DNA from: Citreicoccus inhibens
Lineage (GTDB): Bacteria > Myxococcota > Myxococcia > Myxococcales > Myxococcaceae
Length of the DNA: 64,000 nucleotides
Assembly: GCF_019039035.1 (NCBI RefSeq)
Contig: NZ_JAHNZT010000014.1
Span: forward strand, 109,316 to 173,315
Direction of reading: 5' to 3'
The notes under the pieces were generated by a model. The model was not told where the DNA came from and ran no database searches. It saw only the letters and a list, made by a program, of their open reading frames with translations. Below, in pieces: positions 28,189 to 38,700 of the stretch (position 1 is the first letter of the stretch; each line of letters starts with the position of its first letter). Position numbers and translations under genes: made by a program.

Positions 28189-30879
28189 ATGCTTTGCGAG
28201 AACTGCAGGTCCCGGCCGGCCGTGGTCATCCTCAAGCAGCGCGCGGGAGGTCGGGAGGCCACGCTCAACCTCTGCAACCACTGCGCGAGCGCCATGGGCA
28301 TGAACTCCGGCTCGCTCGGACCCAACGGGTTCGGCGGCCTGGAGAGCCTCGTCGAGCAGATGATGGGGCCGCGTCCCAGAGGGCGCGAGAGCCTGCTGGC
28401 CCAACTCTCCGAGATGGCTCAGCAGGTCCTGGAGAACGCCGCGCGCCTCACGCTGGAGTGGGGTTACGAACGCATGCGCAGCGAGCACCTCCTGCTCTCC
28501 ATCCTGCGCAACGTCCCAGAGCTGCGTGAGTTGCTCAAGTCCATGGGGGCGCCCGTGGACTCCTACGAATCCCAGCTCGAGGGTGTCATGCCTCGCCGCG
28601 AGCCGAGGCGCGCCAAGGGCGTGGGACTGTCCTCGGGCGTCAAGCGCGTGCTGCAAATCTCCCGCTTCCAGGCCATCCAGATGGGGCACACCTTCATCGG
28701 CCCCGAGCACCTGCTGTTGGCCATCCTCCAGGAGGGAGAGAGCTTCGCGTCTCAGTTCCTCTCGGGCATCAACGCGGATGAGCTGCGCCAGCGGCTCGCC
28801 ACGGGAGCGCCCGCGGGCACTCCGGGCACGGGCACGGGCATGGGTGGCAATCGACGTGGCGCGGGACTGCCGCCCAACCTCACCCGCTTCACGCGAGACC
28901 TCACCGCCATGGCGCAGGCGGGAGAGGTGGATCCCGTCATCGGGCGCGAGAAGGAGATCGACCGGGTCATCCGCATCCTGAGCCGCAAGACGAAGAACAA
29001 CCCGGTCCTCATCGGCGAGCCCGGCGTGGGAAAGACCGCCATCGCCGAGGGGCTCGCCCAGCGCATCATCGCCGGCGACGTCCCGGACGTGCTCAAGGAC
29101 AAGCGCGTGCTCGCGTTGGACCTGGGGAGTGTGCTCGGGGGCACGCGCTTTCGTGGCGAGTTCGAGGAGCGCTTCAAGGGCCTGATGGACGAGGTCCGCA
29201 ACCTCAAGGGGCGCATCATCCTCTTCATCGACGAGGTCCACACGGTGGTGGGCGCGGGTGGCGCGGAAGGCTCCATGGACGCGTCCAACATGCTCAAGCC
29301 CGCGCTCGCGCGCGGTGAGCTGCAATGCCTGGGGGCCACCACGCTGGATGAGTACCGCAAGCACATCGAGAAGGACGCCGCGCTCGAACGTCGCTTCCAG
29401 CCGGTGATGGTGTCCGAGCCCACGCCGGAGCAGGCCATCGAAATCCTCCGCGGCCTGCGCGACACCTACGAGGCCCACCACCGCGTGAAGATTCTCGACC
29501 CCGCGCTGACCGCGTCGGTGGAGCTGTCGGACAAGTACGTCAATGACCGCTTCCTGCCGGACAAGGCCATCGACCTGCTCGATGAGGCGTGCGCCATGGT
29601 GCGCTTGGGCGCACGCACGTCTCCCGATCGCCTGGGCGCGCTGGAGGAGGAACTCGCGCGAAAGGACAAGGAGAAGGGCGCGGCGGTCGCGGGCGAGCGC
29701 TACGACGAAGCCAGCCGCCTGAAGGGAGAGCTGGAGTCCTTGCGCGCCGAATTGGAGGGCCTGCGCACCCAGTGGCAGCAGAAGAAGGGCGTCACCGAGC
29801 CCACGGTGAACCCCGAGGACATCGCCACGGTGGTCAGCGAGTGGACGGGCATCCCCGCGCGCAAGCTCCAACTCGAAGAGGGACAGCGACTGTTGGAGAT
29901 GGAGGAGTCGCTCAAGCAGCGCGTGGTGGGACAAGAGGACGCGCTGCGCGCCATCTCCGAGGCGGTGCGCCGCGCGCGCGCGGGGCTCAAGGACCCCAAC
30001 CGCCCCATCGGCAGCTTCTTGTTCCTCGGCCCCACCGGCGTGGGCAAGACGGAGACGGCGCGCGCGCTGGCGGACTACCTCTTCAACGACCAGAACGCGA
30101 TGGTCCGCCTGGACATGTCCGAGTTCCAGGAGCGCCACACCGTGAGCCGGCTCATCGGCGCTCCTCCGGGCTATGTCGGCTACGAAGAGGCCGGACGCTT
30201 GACCGAGGCCGTGCGGCGCAGGCCCTACTCGGTGCTCCTCTTCGATGAGGTGGAGAAGGCCCACCCGGATGTGTTCAACCTGTTGCTCCAGTTGCTGGAT
30301 GACGGGCGGCTCACCGACTCGCGGGGCCGCACGGTGGACTTCAAGAACACCGTCATCCTCATGACCTCCAACCTGGGCTCGGACATGCTGGGCAATACGC
30401 GCGGGTCGCTCGGCTTCCAGCGCACGGCGGAGGGGGCGCGGACCGCGGACGCCCGCGCGGGCGAAGCCGTGATGAACGCGCTGCGCGGCCACTTCCGCCC
30501 CGAGTTCATCAACCGCATCGACGAGATCATCGTCTTCCGCCCGCTGGATGCGCAGCAGCTCCGCAAGATTGTCGACACGCTGCTCGTCTCCACCCGGCGC
30601 AAGCTGCACGGGCAGAACGTGACGCTGGAGTTGTCAGACGCCGCGCGAGACGCGCTGGCCGAGCGCGGCTTCGAGCCTCGTTACGGCGCGCGGCCCCTGC
30701 GCCGGGTCATCCAACGTGACATCGAAACAGAGCTCAGCCGCATGCTGCTGCGCGGCTCGCTGCGGGAAGGGCAGCGCGTCCGGGTGGACTTCCAGGACGG
30801 CCACTTCACCTTCCGCACCGAGGGCGGCGCGCCGGAGCAGGAATCGACCTCCGAGCCCGCGGCTCCGCCGCCCGTGTGA
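28189..30879 (+). CDS. Clp AAA+ unfoldase (ClpC/ClpE-like) with N-terminal zinc finger
   Basis: 896 residues from the ATG at 28189, with GGAGGAG upstream. The N terminus has Cys3-x2-Cys6-x22-Cys29-x2-Cys32, a treble-clef-like finger as in ClpE and McsA. Two Clp-N repeats follow (about 70-220), then AAA-1 (Walker A GEPGVGKT, about residue 275), a UVR-type coiled coil ([14 protein letters not shown], about 502), and AAA-2 (GPTGVGKTE, about 614). The SLGFQ loop after AAA-2 matches the ClpP-docking tripeptide. It should unfold proteins for ClpP degradation. Distinct from standard ClpC by its zinc finger. Divergent from the small lipoprotein gene. Confidence 0.92.
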   Translation: MLCENCRSRPAVVILKQRAGGREATLNLCNHCASAMGMNSGSLGPNGFGGLESLVEQMMGPRPRGRESLLAQLSEMAQQVLENAARLTLEWGYERMRSEHLLLSILRNVPELRELLKSMGAPVDSYESQLEGVMPRREPRRAKGVGLSSGVKRVLQISRFQAIQMGHTFIGPEHLLLAILQEGESFASQFLSGINADELRQRLATGAPAGTPGTGTGMGGNRRGAGLPPNLTRFTRDLTAMAQAGEVDPVIGREKEIDRVIRILSRKTKNNPVLIGEPGVGKTAIAEGLAQRIIAGDVPDVLKDKRVLALDLGSVLGGTRFRGEFEERFKGLMDEVRNLKGRIILFIDEVHTVVGAGGAEGSMDASNMLKPALARGELQCLGATTLDEYRKHIEKDAALERRFQPVMVSEPTPEQAIEILRGLRDTYEAHHRVKILDPALTASVELSDKYVNDRFLPDKAIDLLDEACAMVRLGARTSPDRLGALEEELARKDKEKGAAVAGERYDEASRLKGELESLRAELEGLRTQWQQKKGVTEPTVNPEDIATVVSEWTGIPARKLQLEEGQRLLEMEESLKQRVVGQEDALRAISEAVRRARAGLKDPNRPIGSFLFLGPTGVGKTETARALADYLFNDQNAMVRLDMSEFQERHTVSRLIGAPPGYVGYEEAGRLTEAVRRRPYSVLLFDEVEKAHPDVFNLLLQLLDDGRLTDSRGRTVDFKNTVILMTSNLGSDMLGNTRGSLGFQRTAEGARTADARAGEAVMNALRGHFRPEFINRIDEIIVFRPLDAQQLRKIVDTLLVSTRRKLHGQNVTLELSDAARDALAERGFEPRYGARPLRRVIQRDIETELSRMLLRGSLREGQRVRVDFQDGHFTFRTEGGAPEQESTSEPAAPPPV

Positions 30880-30902
30880 GGTGTCTCTCCGCGCGCGAGG
30901 GC

Positions 30903-31322
30903 TCAGGCCACCTTCGCGCGCAGCCGCCCTCGGCGCCGTTCGATGGCCGCGCGTCCTTCGGCTTCAGTGGTCACGAACTCCAGCTCCATGGCCGCCTTGC
31001 CGAACAACGAAGCGCCGATGACGAGCGACTTGAGCACGGCCTTCTGCGCGAACCCGGCCCCGTAGCCCACCATCGCGTGGAACCAATCCGGCGAGACGTT
31101 CTGTGCCAGATGCGTGCGCGCCGCCGGCTCCACCCCCGAACCCGTCAGGTCCACCAGCACGAACACCGGACCTCGACTCGCGGCCTCCCGGTACATCTCC
31201 ACCACCTGCTTCGCACCTTCTACATCGAGCGTCCCGCGGAACGTCACCAGGAGCAGATCAGGCGACTCGAAACGCCCGTGACTCTCCCCGAAGGACCACT
31301 GCGTCTTGGCTGCTGTCGACAC
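30903..31322 (-). CDS. STAS/SpoIIAA-like domain protein
   Basis: 139 residues from a GTG at 31322; this start has AAGGGGGG about 6 bases upstream and is preferred over the GTG at 31349. The pattern LLLVTFRGTLDVEGAKQVVE, VFVLVDLTGSG and ELEFVTTEAEGRAAI resembles STAS/SpoIIAA-like folds (beta-helix-beta). Such proteins work as phospho-switch or lipid-binding partners, but no phosphorylatable Ser of the anti-sigma-antagonist type can be assigned with confidence. Convergent with the Clp gene; divergent from the histidine kinase. Confidence 0.6.
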   Translation of the reverse strand: MSTAAKTQWSFGESHGRFESPDLLLVTFRGTLDVEGAKQVVEMYREAASRGPVFVLVDLTGSGVEPAARTHLAQNVSPDWFHAMVGYGAGFAQKAVLKSLVIGASLFGKAAMELEFVTTEAEGRAAIERRRGRLRAKVA

Positions 31323-31654
31323 GATGTTTCCCCCCTTGTGCAAAGGCACTCAATCCTAAGGCGACCCGCACCTCGCCACGCAAGTCGTTGCCTCCGTAAC
31401 GCAATGAACTCTGTCACCCATGGTGAATAGGTAATTCATGTTCACTCGGTGTCTGCGTGTGTTGTCTGCCGGTATTTCCGAGGGTTGTCTTGAGGACAGG
31501 GTGAGCCGTGCTGGCAGTTATCGTGGTTTGCGGTGTTTGGTCCGAGGGGAGGGCGTTGTTGTCGTGAGGCCGAGATGCTGTGCTGCGCATGTTTCGCGGC
31601 CTGATGGGGAAGGGGGCGCTGGAGCCTTGGGGGCGTCCAGCGGGAGGGCTGAGC
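31323..31654. other. Divergent intergenic region, STAS-like gene and histidine kinase
   Basis: 332 bases with no supported gene. A short imperfect dyad, GTGAAT...ATTCA...TTCAC, lies at about 31420-31443 and might be an operator. I found no convincing -10/-35 pair or sigma-54 site. Confidence 0.4.
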
Positions 31655-33424
31655 ATGACGGTGCGGACCAAGGTGCTGTTGTTCGCGGTGACGGCGATTG
31701 GCCTTGTCATGGGGATGAGCGCCTTGGTGTGGCTGGGCGCCCATCAGGGCCGTCGCACGAGGGATCGCGCGCTCGCGGCGCAGCGACAGGCGGAGCTCTT
31801 GCTGGGCCTTCGCGCCAATGCCACACACTATCTGCACGGGCTGGCGGACACGGCCATCGCGAAGCAAGACACGGTGGTGGTGCGCGAAGAGGCGCTGCGA
31901 CACGCGGACGGAGACTTCGTGCGACTGGCGCAGCTCGCGCGCGACGAGGCCCGTGCGGCGGAGGACTCGCCGGACGCGGAACTCGAGCGCTTCCGCCTGC
32001 TCGCGGAGGGCTACCGCCGGTGGTTGCGTGACACGGAGGCGGGGCTTCACGCCACCGGGACGGAGGACCTCGCGTGGCGTCTGCACGCGGCCCTGCATGT
32101 CTTCGCGCGCGAACCCGAGCCGGAGATCCTCCAGGCCTGGGAAGCCGAGCAGCAAGAGACGGCGGAGTTGCTCCAGGAGAGCACGCTCGCGTTCGACCGC
32201 GCCCGATGGATGGGGGGCCTGATTCCGCTCGCGGCGCTGTTGCTCGTGGGTGGGCTGGCGCTGGCCATCGTGGTGCCCTTGCAGCGCTCCTTTCGCGCCA
32301 TCGTGGAGGGCGCGGAGCGCATTGGCCACGGTGACTTCGACTGCCTGCTCCCCGAGGGCTCACGCGACGAGTGCGGCGCGCTCGCCCGGGCCTTCAATTG
32401 CATGGCGCGAGAGCTGCGGGACACCTTGGCGGAGCGACAGCAGCGCGTGCGCTTGGAGGCGGAGGCGGTGGGCCGGGAGATTCGCAGCGACAACGCGCGC
32501 CTGGAGCAGACCGTGCGCGAGCGGACCACCGAACTGGAGCGCGCCAACGCGAAGCTGACCGAGAGCCTTCAGCAGCTCCAGGCCACGCAGTCGCGGCTGC
32601 TCTTCGCGGACCGGCTGGCGTCCGTGGGGCAGCTCGCGGCGGGGGTGGGGCATGAAATCAACAACCCGTTGGCCTTCATCATTGCCAACCTCCAATTCGT
32701 CGCGGGGCAGCTCGACAAGGTGGACGGTGGCCTGTCCGCGCGCCAGCGGCTGGAGCTGCAAGCGGCGTTGGCCGAGGCCGGGGAGGGCGCCGAGCGCGTG
32801 CGGGTCATCGTCAAGGAGCTGCAGAACCTGGCGCGGCCGGACAGCCTGGACACCGGGCCGGTGGACCTGGGGGCGGTGGCGCGCAGCGCGGTGAAGATGG
32901 CCATGCACCTCATCCGCCCGAGGGCCGGGTTGGTGCTGGAGGTGGACAGCGTGCCCGCGGTGCTCGGCAATGGCGGGCGGCTGTGCCAGGTGCTGCTCAA
33001 CCTGCTGCTCAACGCGGCGCACGCCATCGAGCCGGGGCGCGTGGAGTGGAACACCATCCGCCTGAGCGCGCGCGAGGAGGAGGGCTGGGTGCGCGTGGAG
33101 GTGAGCGACACGGGCTGTGGCATCGCCGCCGAGCACCTGGACCGCATCTTCGATCCGTTCTTCACCACGCGCCCGGTGGGCACGGGCACCGGCCTGGGGC
33201 TCGCCGTCTGTCAGGGCATCATCGCGGCGCACGGAGGCGAGCTGTCCGTGGACAGCGAGGTCTCACGGGGCACCACGTTCCGCGTGCGCTTGCGGACCTT
33301 CGCCCAGCCCTCGCGCGCCACCGTCGAGGCGAGGGGCTTCGCCGAGCGCGAGCCGCTGCCCGCGCGACGTGACTATGAGCGACCGGGGCTGGAGTCGGGG
33401 GTGCAGTCAGAGCAGGCCAGCTGA
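31655..33424 (+). CDS. Membrane sensor histidine kinase
   Basis: 589 residues from the ATG at 31655 (GGGAGGG upstream; a GTG at 31580 is possible). The first membrane helix is VLLFAVTAIGLVMGMSALVW. An alpha-helical periplasmic sensor follows, then a second helix (LIPLAALLLVGGLALAIVVP), a HAMP domain, a coiled coil (RTTELERANAKLTESLQQLQ), and HisKA with the phospho-acceptor His333 in GVGHEINNP. The N box (LLNLLLNAAHAIEPG) and ATP-lid glycines (DTGCGI, GTGTGLGL) are intact. It should autophosphorylate and pass phosphate to a response regulator, none of which is adjacent (an orphan kinase, as is common in myxobacteria). Confidence 0.93.
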   Translation: MTVRTKVLLFAVTAIGLVMGMSALVWLGAHQGRRTRDRALAAQRQAELLLGLRANATHYLHGLADTAIAKQDTVVVREEALRHADGDFVRLAQLARDEARAAEDSPDAELERFRLLAEGYRRWLRDTEAGLHATGTEDLAWRLHAALHVFAREPEPEILQAWEAEQQETAELLQESTLAFDRARWMGGLIPLAALLLVGGLALAIVVPLQRSFRAIVEGAERIGHGDFDCLLPEGSRDECGALARAFNCMARELRDTLAERQQRVRLEAEAVGREIRSDNARLEQTVRERTTELERANAKLTESLQQLQATQSRLLFADRLASVGQLAAGVGHEINNPLAFIIANLQFVAGQLDKVDGGLSARQRLELQAALAEAGEGAERVRVIVKELQNLARPDSLDTGPVDLGAVARSAVKMAMHLIRPRAGLVLEVDSVPAVLGNGGRLCQVLLNLLLNAAHAIEPGRVEWNTIRLSAREEEGWVRVEVSDTGCGIAAEHLDRIFDPFFTTRPVGTGTGLGLAVCQGIIAAHGGELSVDSEVSRGTTFRVRLRTFAQPSRATVEARGFAEREPLPARRDYERPGLESGVQSEQAS

Positions 33425-33431
33425 GGAGACC

Positions 33432-33767
33432 TCAACCCCGGCGCGTGCTGGCGAGGAGCCACTCGAGATAGGGCGCGTGCCCAGCGGCGATGTCCACGCG
33501 GAGCACCTCGGGGACCTGATACGGATGCAGCGCCACGAGGCGCGCGCGCAGCCCCTCAAACAGGCCCGCGCGGCTCTTGATGACGAGGAGGACCTCCGAC
33601 TCGTCTTGAACCTGTCCCTCCCATCGGTAGATGGAGCGCAGGCCCGGGAGGAGGTTGCAGCACGCGGCCCACTGCTCGTCCACGAGGGTGCGCGCCAGCT
33701 CCGCGGCCTTCTCCTGCGTCGGCGCGGTGGCGAGCACGAGGATGGCGTCCGTCACGGGGGCGGCCAT
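33432..33767 (-). CDS. cutA: CutA-family divalent-cation tolerance protein
   Basis: 111 residues from the ATG at 33767. Family signatures are present: ILVLATAPTQEKAAELARTL, WAACCNLLPGLRSIYRWEG and YQVPEVLRVDIAAGHAPYLEW. CutA forms a very stable trimer; its role in copper tolerance is debated. It follows the DnaC-like gene by 5 bases and is probably co-transcribed. Convergent with the histidine kinase, 7 bases away. Confidence 0.95.
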   Translation of the reverse strand: MAAPVTDAILVLATAPTQEKAAELARTLVDEQWAACCNLLPGLRSIYRWEGQVQDESEVLLVIKSRAGLFEGLRARLVALHPYQVPEVLRVDIAAGHAPYLEWLLASTRRG

Positions 33768-33772
33768 GGCGC

Positions 33773-34735
33773 TCAGCGACCGGGGCCGCGAGGCGCGCCC
33801 GCGCCGAGGGACGGATGCGTGTCCATCTCCTGCCGCGTGCGCCGGCGATCCGGCGTGTCCTTGGGCAGCTCCACGAAGGTGCACATTTCGCAGAGCCGGC
33901 TGTAGATGCGCTCTCCCACGCGCTCACGCAAGAGCTCCGTCTCCTTCACCGCCGCGCGCGCGTCCTCGGTGCTGCGGTAGCCCGTGGGCGCCTGCCGCGC
34001 GCTCTTGCGCTCGGGCTCCAGCGAGTAGTTCGTCGCGAACAGCGTGGTGCGGCGCGCGTTGTACCGGCGGGCGATGAGCTCATCGAGCGTCTCCATCTCG
34101 AAGGGACTGCCGCGCCCCTTGCCCAGCTCGTCGATGGCGAGGACCTCGACCTCGGACAGCGGCCCGATGATCTCTCCGCCGCTCTTGCCCTCCTGGAAGC
34201 CGCGCCGGATGGTGGCGTACAGCAGGGAGATCTCCACGTAGCGCGTGCGCACGCCCAACTCGAGGACGAGGTGCGCCAGCGTTGACGCCAGCAGGTGCGT
34301 CTTGCCCGTGCCCACCGGCCCGCTCAGCACGAAGCCCTTGGACGGATTGCCCTTCACGTACTGGTGGGCGAAGTGCATCGCCACGCCGCGCCCGCGATCC
34401 TGCGCCTCGTTGAAGGCCCGGTAGTTGTCGAAGCTCGCGTGGGCCACCACGCCCGGCATGCCCACGTCGTTGAACAGCGCCACCCGCTTGCGACGATGCG
34501 TGCAGACGCACGGCTCCAGCACTTCGTAGCGCCGCGAGCCCACCTTCTGGCTGAAGGTGGCTTCGCGCTCCACGAGCACGTGCCCCTTGCCTCCGCACAC
34601 GGTGCAGCGCTCCGAGCACGCGCAGACCTTCGCGCCCGCCAGGTCCCCGCGCCGCTCGATGACGTAGGTGCGGCCCGCGCACACGTCACAGCCTTCGCCG
34701 ACATTCGCCTTCGCAGCCATCTCGCCCATCGCCAT
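33773..34735 (-). CDS. DnaC/IstB-like AAA+ ATPase with N-terminal zinc-binding region
   Basis: 320 residues. The N terminus is Cys-rich (CDVCAGR; CACSERCTVCGGKGHV, DnaJ-like; CVCTHRRK), suggesting two bound zincs. The AAA+ part has Walker A GPVGTGKTHLL, Walker B EVLAIDELGKG and sensor 1 TTLFATNYS, with no insertion-sequence context. This layout fits a helicase loader of the DnaC/DnaI type that brings the replicative helicase to DNA. Partner: the helical protein encoded 58 bases upstream. Role as replication loader is likely from family, not proven. Confidence 0.82.
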   Translation of the reverse strand: MAMGEMAAKANVGEGCDVCAGRTYVIERRGDLAGAKVCACSERCTVCGGKGHVLVEREATFSQKVGSRRYEVLEPCVCTHRRKRVALFNDVGMPGVVAHASFDNYRAFNEAQDRGRGVAMHFAHQYVKGNPSKGFVLSGPVGTGKTHLLASTLAHLVLELGVRTRYVEISLLYATIRRGFQEGKSGGEIIGPLSEVEVLAIDELGKGRGSPFEMETLDELIARRYNARRTTLFATNYSLEPERKSARQAPTGYRSTEDARAAVKETELLRERVGERIYSRLCEMCTFVELPKDTPDRRRTRQEMDTHPSLGAGAPRGPGR

Positions 34736-34793
34736 AACACCGCCTCCCGGGCCCGTCAGCTCTCTGCTCGGGTGTTCAGCGCACGCCTCCGCT

Positions 34794-35450
34794 TCAGGAC
34801 TCCTGGAGCCCCAGCCGGCGCCGCACCACCGCGAGCACGCGGAAGCGCCGCGACAGCCGCCGGGCCCGCGACGTCATCGCCTGCTGGGCCTCCATGCCCG
34901 CCTGGGCCTCACGCCACGCACCCACCCGCTCCGCTCGGGGCATGGCGCGCAGCATCATCAGGAGGGACAGCGCTTCCTGGGCATCCAGCCGGGCAGGCTC
35001 TTGCGGAACCTCTGCCAACACCGTCTGCCGCAGCCACCGCACGCGCGGGGCCAAGGACGCGTCCCGCCTCGCCACGTCCTCCAGCGCCGTGCACAGCCGG
35101 GCGTGGCGCGTCTCCTCCCAGGTGCGGCTCTTGCGCCGCGTGGCGGTGGGCGCCTCCTCCGTGCCCACTCCCGCCGACAGGGAGCGATACTTCTTGATCT
35201 CCGCGTCCACCGTCCGCTTGCAGGAGCGCAGGGAGCGCAACACCGGCTCACCCGGGCGCGCGTCCCACATCGCCTTCTCCGCCGAGCGCGCGATGCCCCG
35301 CGCGACCACCTCGAAGGGAACTTCTTCCCGGGCCCAGGACGTCAACAGCTCGGTGTCCAGCGCGGACAACATCAAGCCGGCGCCGCGCACGGCGAGGAAG
35401 TAGTCCTGCACCAGCTCTTCGAAACTGGCGCTCTCGGGGAGGAGACTCAT
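34794..35450 (-). CDS. Hypothetical helical protein, possible DnaD-like partner of the ATPase
   Basis: 218 residues, all-helical by composition. The N-terminal part (FEELVQDYFLAVRGAGLMLS, then ALDTELLTSWAREEVPFEVV, RGIARSAEKA) weakly resembles DnaD/DnaB C-terminal modules of primosome proteins. A basic linker (TATRRKSRTWEETRH) and another helical part follow. First gene of the set with the DnaC-like ATPase and cutA. If the match holds, it could be a primosomal adaptor; otherwise function unknown. Confidence 0.55.
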   Translation of the reverse strand: MSLLPESASFEELVQDYFLAVRGAGLMLSALDTELLTSWAREEVPFEVVARGIARSAEKAMWDARPGEPVLRSLRSCKRTVDAEIKKYRSLSAGVGTEEAPTATRRKSRTWEETRHARLCTALEDVARRDASLAPRVRWLRQTVLAEVPQEPARLDAQEALSLLMMLRAMPRAERVGAWREAQAGMEAQQAMTSRARRLSRRFRVLAVVRRRLGLQES

Positions 35451-35732
35451 GATCCGCGCACGACTCCAGGCAAGGCAGCCGGTCAGCCGGCCGGTCGCAT
35501 CCCATTACCCGGTGGGTCCGACAAGGCAACCGCCGCGCCGTCTTTTTCACAGCACTTGTGGAAGATTTTCGGCTCGTTCTCCCTCGAAGCGCCCGTCCGC
35601 CAGTCTGGGTTGACCCGCCGCGCGGAAACCGCGCATAGTGGGCCCCTCCGAATGGAAATTCCCGAAGATTCCCGGACACTTGCCGACACGGTAACGATCC
35701 GGGAACGCCGGTCCCCCCGCCCTAGGAAGACC

Positions 35733-38700
35733 ATGCGCCGTTCGCTCCTCGTCTGCCTCGTGCTCCTGGCCTCGGTGGCCGCCGCCCAGGAGAAGAAAGC
35801 GCCTCGCGACGCAGACCTCGGCAAGAAGTCCACCACCAACATCGACAAGTCCCTCGCTGGCGACATCACGCGCAAGAAGGACGACACCGAAGCGGCTCCC
35901 CAGCTTCAGTACGATCAGTTCCGGCTGGGCGTGGAGTTTCAGGTCGCGTCCAAGCGCCGTGAGCAGATCGAGTCGCTGAAGAAGATCATCTCCCTGTCCG
36001 CGGATCAGAAAGAGGCGCCCAGCCTCCTGTTCCGCCTGGGCGAGCTGTACTGGGAGGAGTCGAAGTTCTACTTCTTCGAGGCCAACCGCAAGGACGACGA
36101 CCTCATCGGCGCGATGAACCGCAATGACGCCGCCGGTCAGCAGCGGGCCAAGGCGGAGAAGGCCGAGCTCCAGGCGCGCCAGAAGGAGTACGGCAAGCAC
36201 GCCGTCGAGCAGTACACGAAGATCGTCCAGGAGTACCCGAAGTTCGAGCGCACGGACGAGGTGCTCTTCTTCCTCGGTCAGTACCTCATGGAGGACGGCC
36301 AGGACCGCAAGGCGCTGGTGGCCTTCAAGCGCCTCATCGAGAAGTGGCCCCAGTCCAAGTACATCCCGGACGCGTACTTCGCCTTCGGCGAGTACTACTT
36401 CAACAACTCCAAGGGGAAGCGCCCGGAGCTGGAGAAGGCGCTCGCCGCCTACAAGAAGGCGGCGGAGTTCCCGGAGAGCCAAGTCTACGCCTTCGCGCTC
36501 TACAAGCAGGGGTGGTGCTACTTCAACCTCGGGGACTACGCGGCAGCCAAGGACAAGTACAAGACGGTCGTCCTCTTCGGCGAACTGGCCGGTGCCAACG
36601 CGGTGGAGAAGGACCCCGGCAAGAAGGGCAGCAAGAACTCGCTCGTGCGTGAAGCCCGCAGCGACTACGTCCGCGCGTTCGCCCGCGAGGGTGACGTGAC
36701 GCAGGCGCGCGAGGACTTCAGCAAGGTCGCGACGAATCCCGAAGACCGCTTCGCCATGATGAAGACGCTGGCGAACCTCTACTACGGGGACGGCAAGGAC
36801 CGCGAAGCGGCCATCACGTTCAACGCCCTTATCAAAGAGAAGCCGCTGTCGCCCGAGGCGCCGGGCTTCCAGGGCAAGATCGTCGACTGCATCCTGCGCA
36901 TGGGCAACAAGGAGCGCACCGTGGCCCAGGTGCGCCGGCTCGTGAAGATCATGAAGGACGTCGAGTCCTCGGGCGTCATCAAGGACGACAAGGACAAGAA
37001 GGCGCTCGCCGAGGCGAAGGAGATGTCCGAGCGCACGCTCTCGAACCTCGCCGTCACGTGGCACAACGAGGGCAAGAAGACGCACAACGAGGAGACGTTC
37101 AAGTTCGCGGACGCGGTCTACAGCGACTACCTCACGCTCTTCCCCGAGAACCCCAAGGCCTATGACCTGCGCTTCTTCTGGGCGGAGTTGCTCAACGACA
37201 ACCTCCAGAACTACGAGAAGGCCGCCGCCAACTACACGCTCGTCGTCCTGCAGGACGCCAAGGTGCTCGAGGCCAAGGATGACAAGGGCAAGCCCAAGCC
37301 GGGCAAGCCGGGCAAGTGGCTTCCCAACGCTTCCTACAACGCGGTGCTCGCCTACGACGAGGTCGTGAAGGCGGCCGAGGCGCGCGGCGAGGGCAAGAGC
37401 GAGGCGGCCGGCTCGGACATCACGAAGAAGATCGCCATCCCCACGCTGAAGAAGTCGCTGCTGGACGCGTGCGAGCGCTACCTCAAGTACGTGCCCAAGG
37501 GTGACAAGCGGGTGGAGATCGCCTTCAAGGCGGCGAACATCTACTACCGCCACAACCACTTCGACGAGGCGGTGCTGCGCTTCAGCGAGATCGCCCTCGG
37601 CTACCCGGACTACAAGTTCGAGAACGGGGAGCGCGCCGCGGAGATCGCCGCGAACCTCATCCTCGACTCGTACAACCTGCTCCAGGACTTCGCGAAGGTG
37701 AACGAGTGGGCGCGCCGCTTCTACGCCAACGACAAGCTCGCCACGGGCAAGTTCCGCGATGACCTGGCCAAGCTCATCGAGCAGTCGTCGTTCAAGCTCG
37801 TCAGCCAGTTGGAGGAGAAGAAGGAGTTCTCCAAGGCGGCCGAGGCATACCTGAACTTCGTGCACGACTTCCCGCAGACGGAGATCGCCGACCTGGCGCT
37901 CTACAACGCGTCCGTCGACTACTACAAGGCGAAGAGCCTGGATAAGGCCATTGAGGTGCGCAAGCGCCTGTTCGCCGAGTATCCGCGCTCGAAGTACGTT
38001 CCGGACTCCATCTACGCGAACGCCGAGGCGCTGGAGGCCATCGGTGACTTCGAGGACGCGGCCGGTACCTTCGAACTCTACGTGCGCGGCTACGAGCGCA
38101 GCCTGAACGAGAAGGGCGGCGGCGTGGTGGCCGCCAAGGCCCGTGGCAAGCACGCGGCGCGCGGTGGCAAGCGCGGCGCGGCGCCTGCTCCCGCCGAGTC
38201 CGGCAAGCCCGCCGTGGTGCAGAAGTGGGACGAGACCAAGGCGCAGGTGGCGCTCTTCAACGCGGCGACCTACCGCGAGGGACTCGGTCAGCTGAAGGCC
38301 GCGCTCAAGAACCGCGAGCACTACCTGGAGCTGTGGCCCAAGTCGAAGGACTACGAGCAGGTGCTCCTGTCCATCATCGACCTGTACACGAAGCAGGGGG
38401 CGTACTCGAAGTCGCTGAAGATGCTCGAGGACTACGAGCGCGACAACGCGCGCTCGGCCAGCAAGATGCTGATGGCCGAGGGGAGGATCGTCGACATCTT
38501 CGAGAACAAGATGCACAAGCCGCGCGACACCTCGCGCATGTACAAGCGCATCTCCGACTACTACGACCAGCTCCCGAAGCGCGTGCAGACGACGCTGGAG
38601 AAGCCGGCCCTGGCCGCCGCCGCGCAGGCCAACCTGCTGGCCATCGAGCCGGACTGGAACGAGTACAAGCGCCTGAAGCTCTACTGGGGTGCGCCTCCCT

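Noticed and set aside
27358..30609. Minus-strand open frame of 1,083 codons antisense to the Clp gene
   Set aside because: The plus strand encodes intact Walker motifs; the antisense frame has none.
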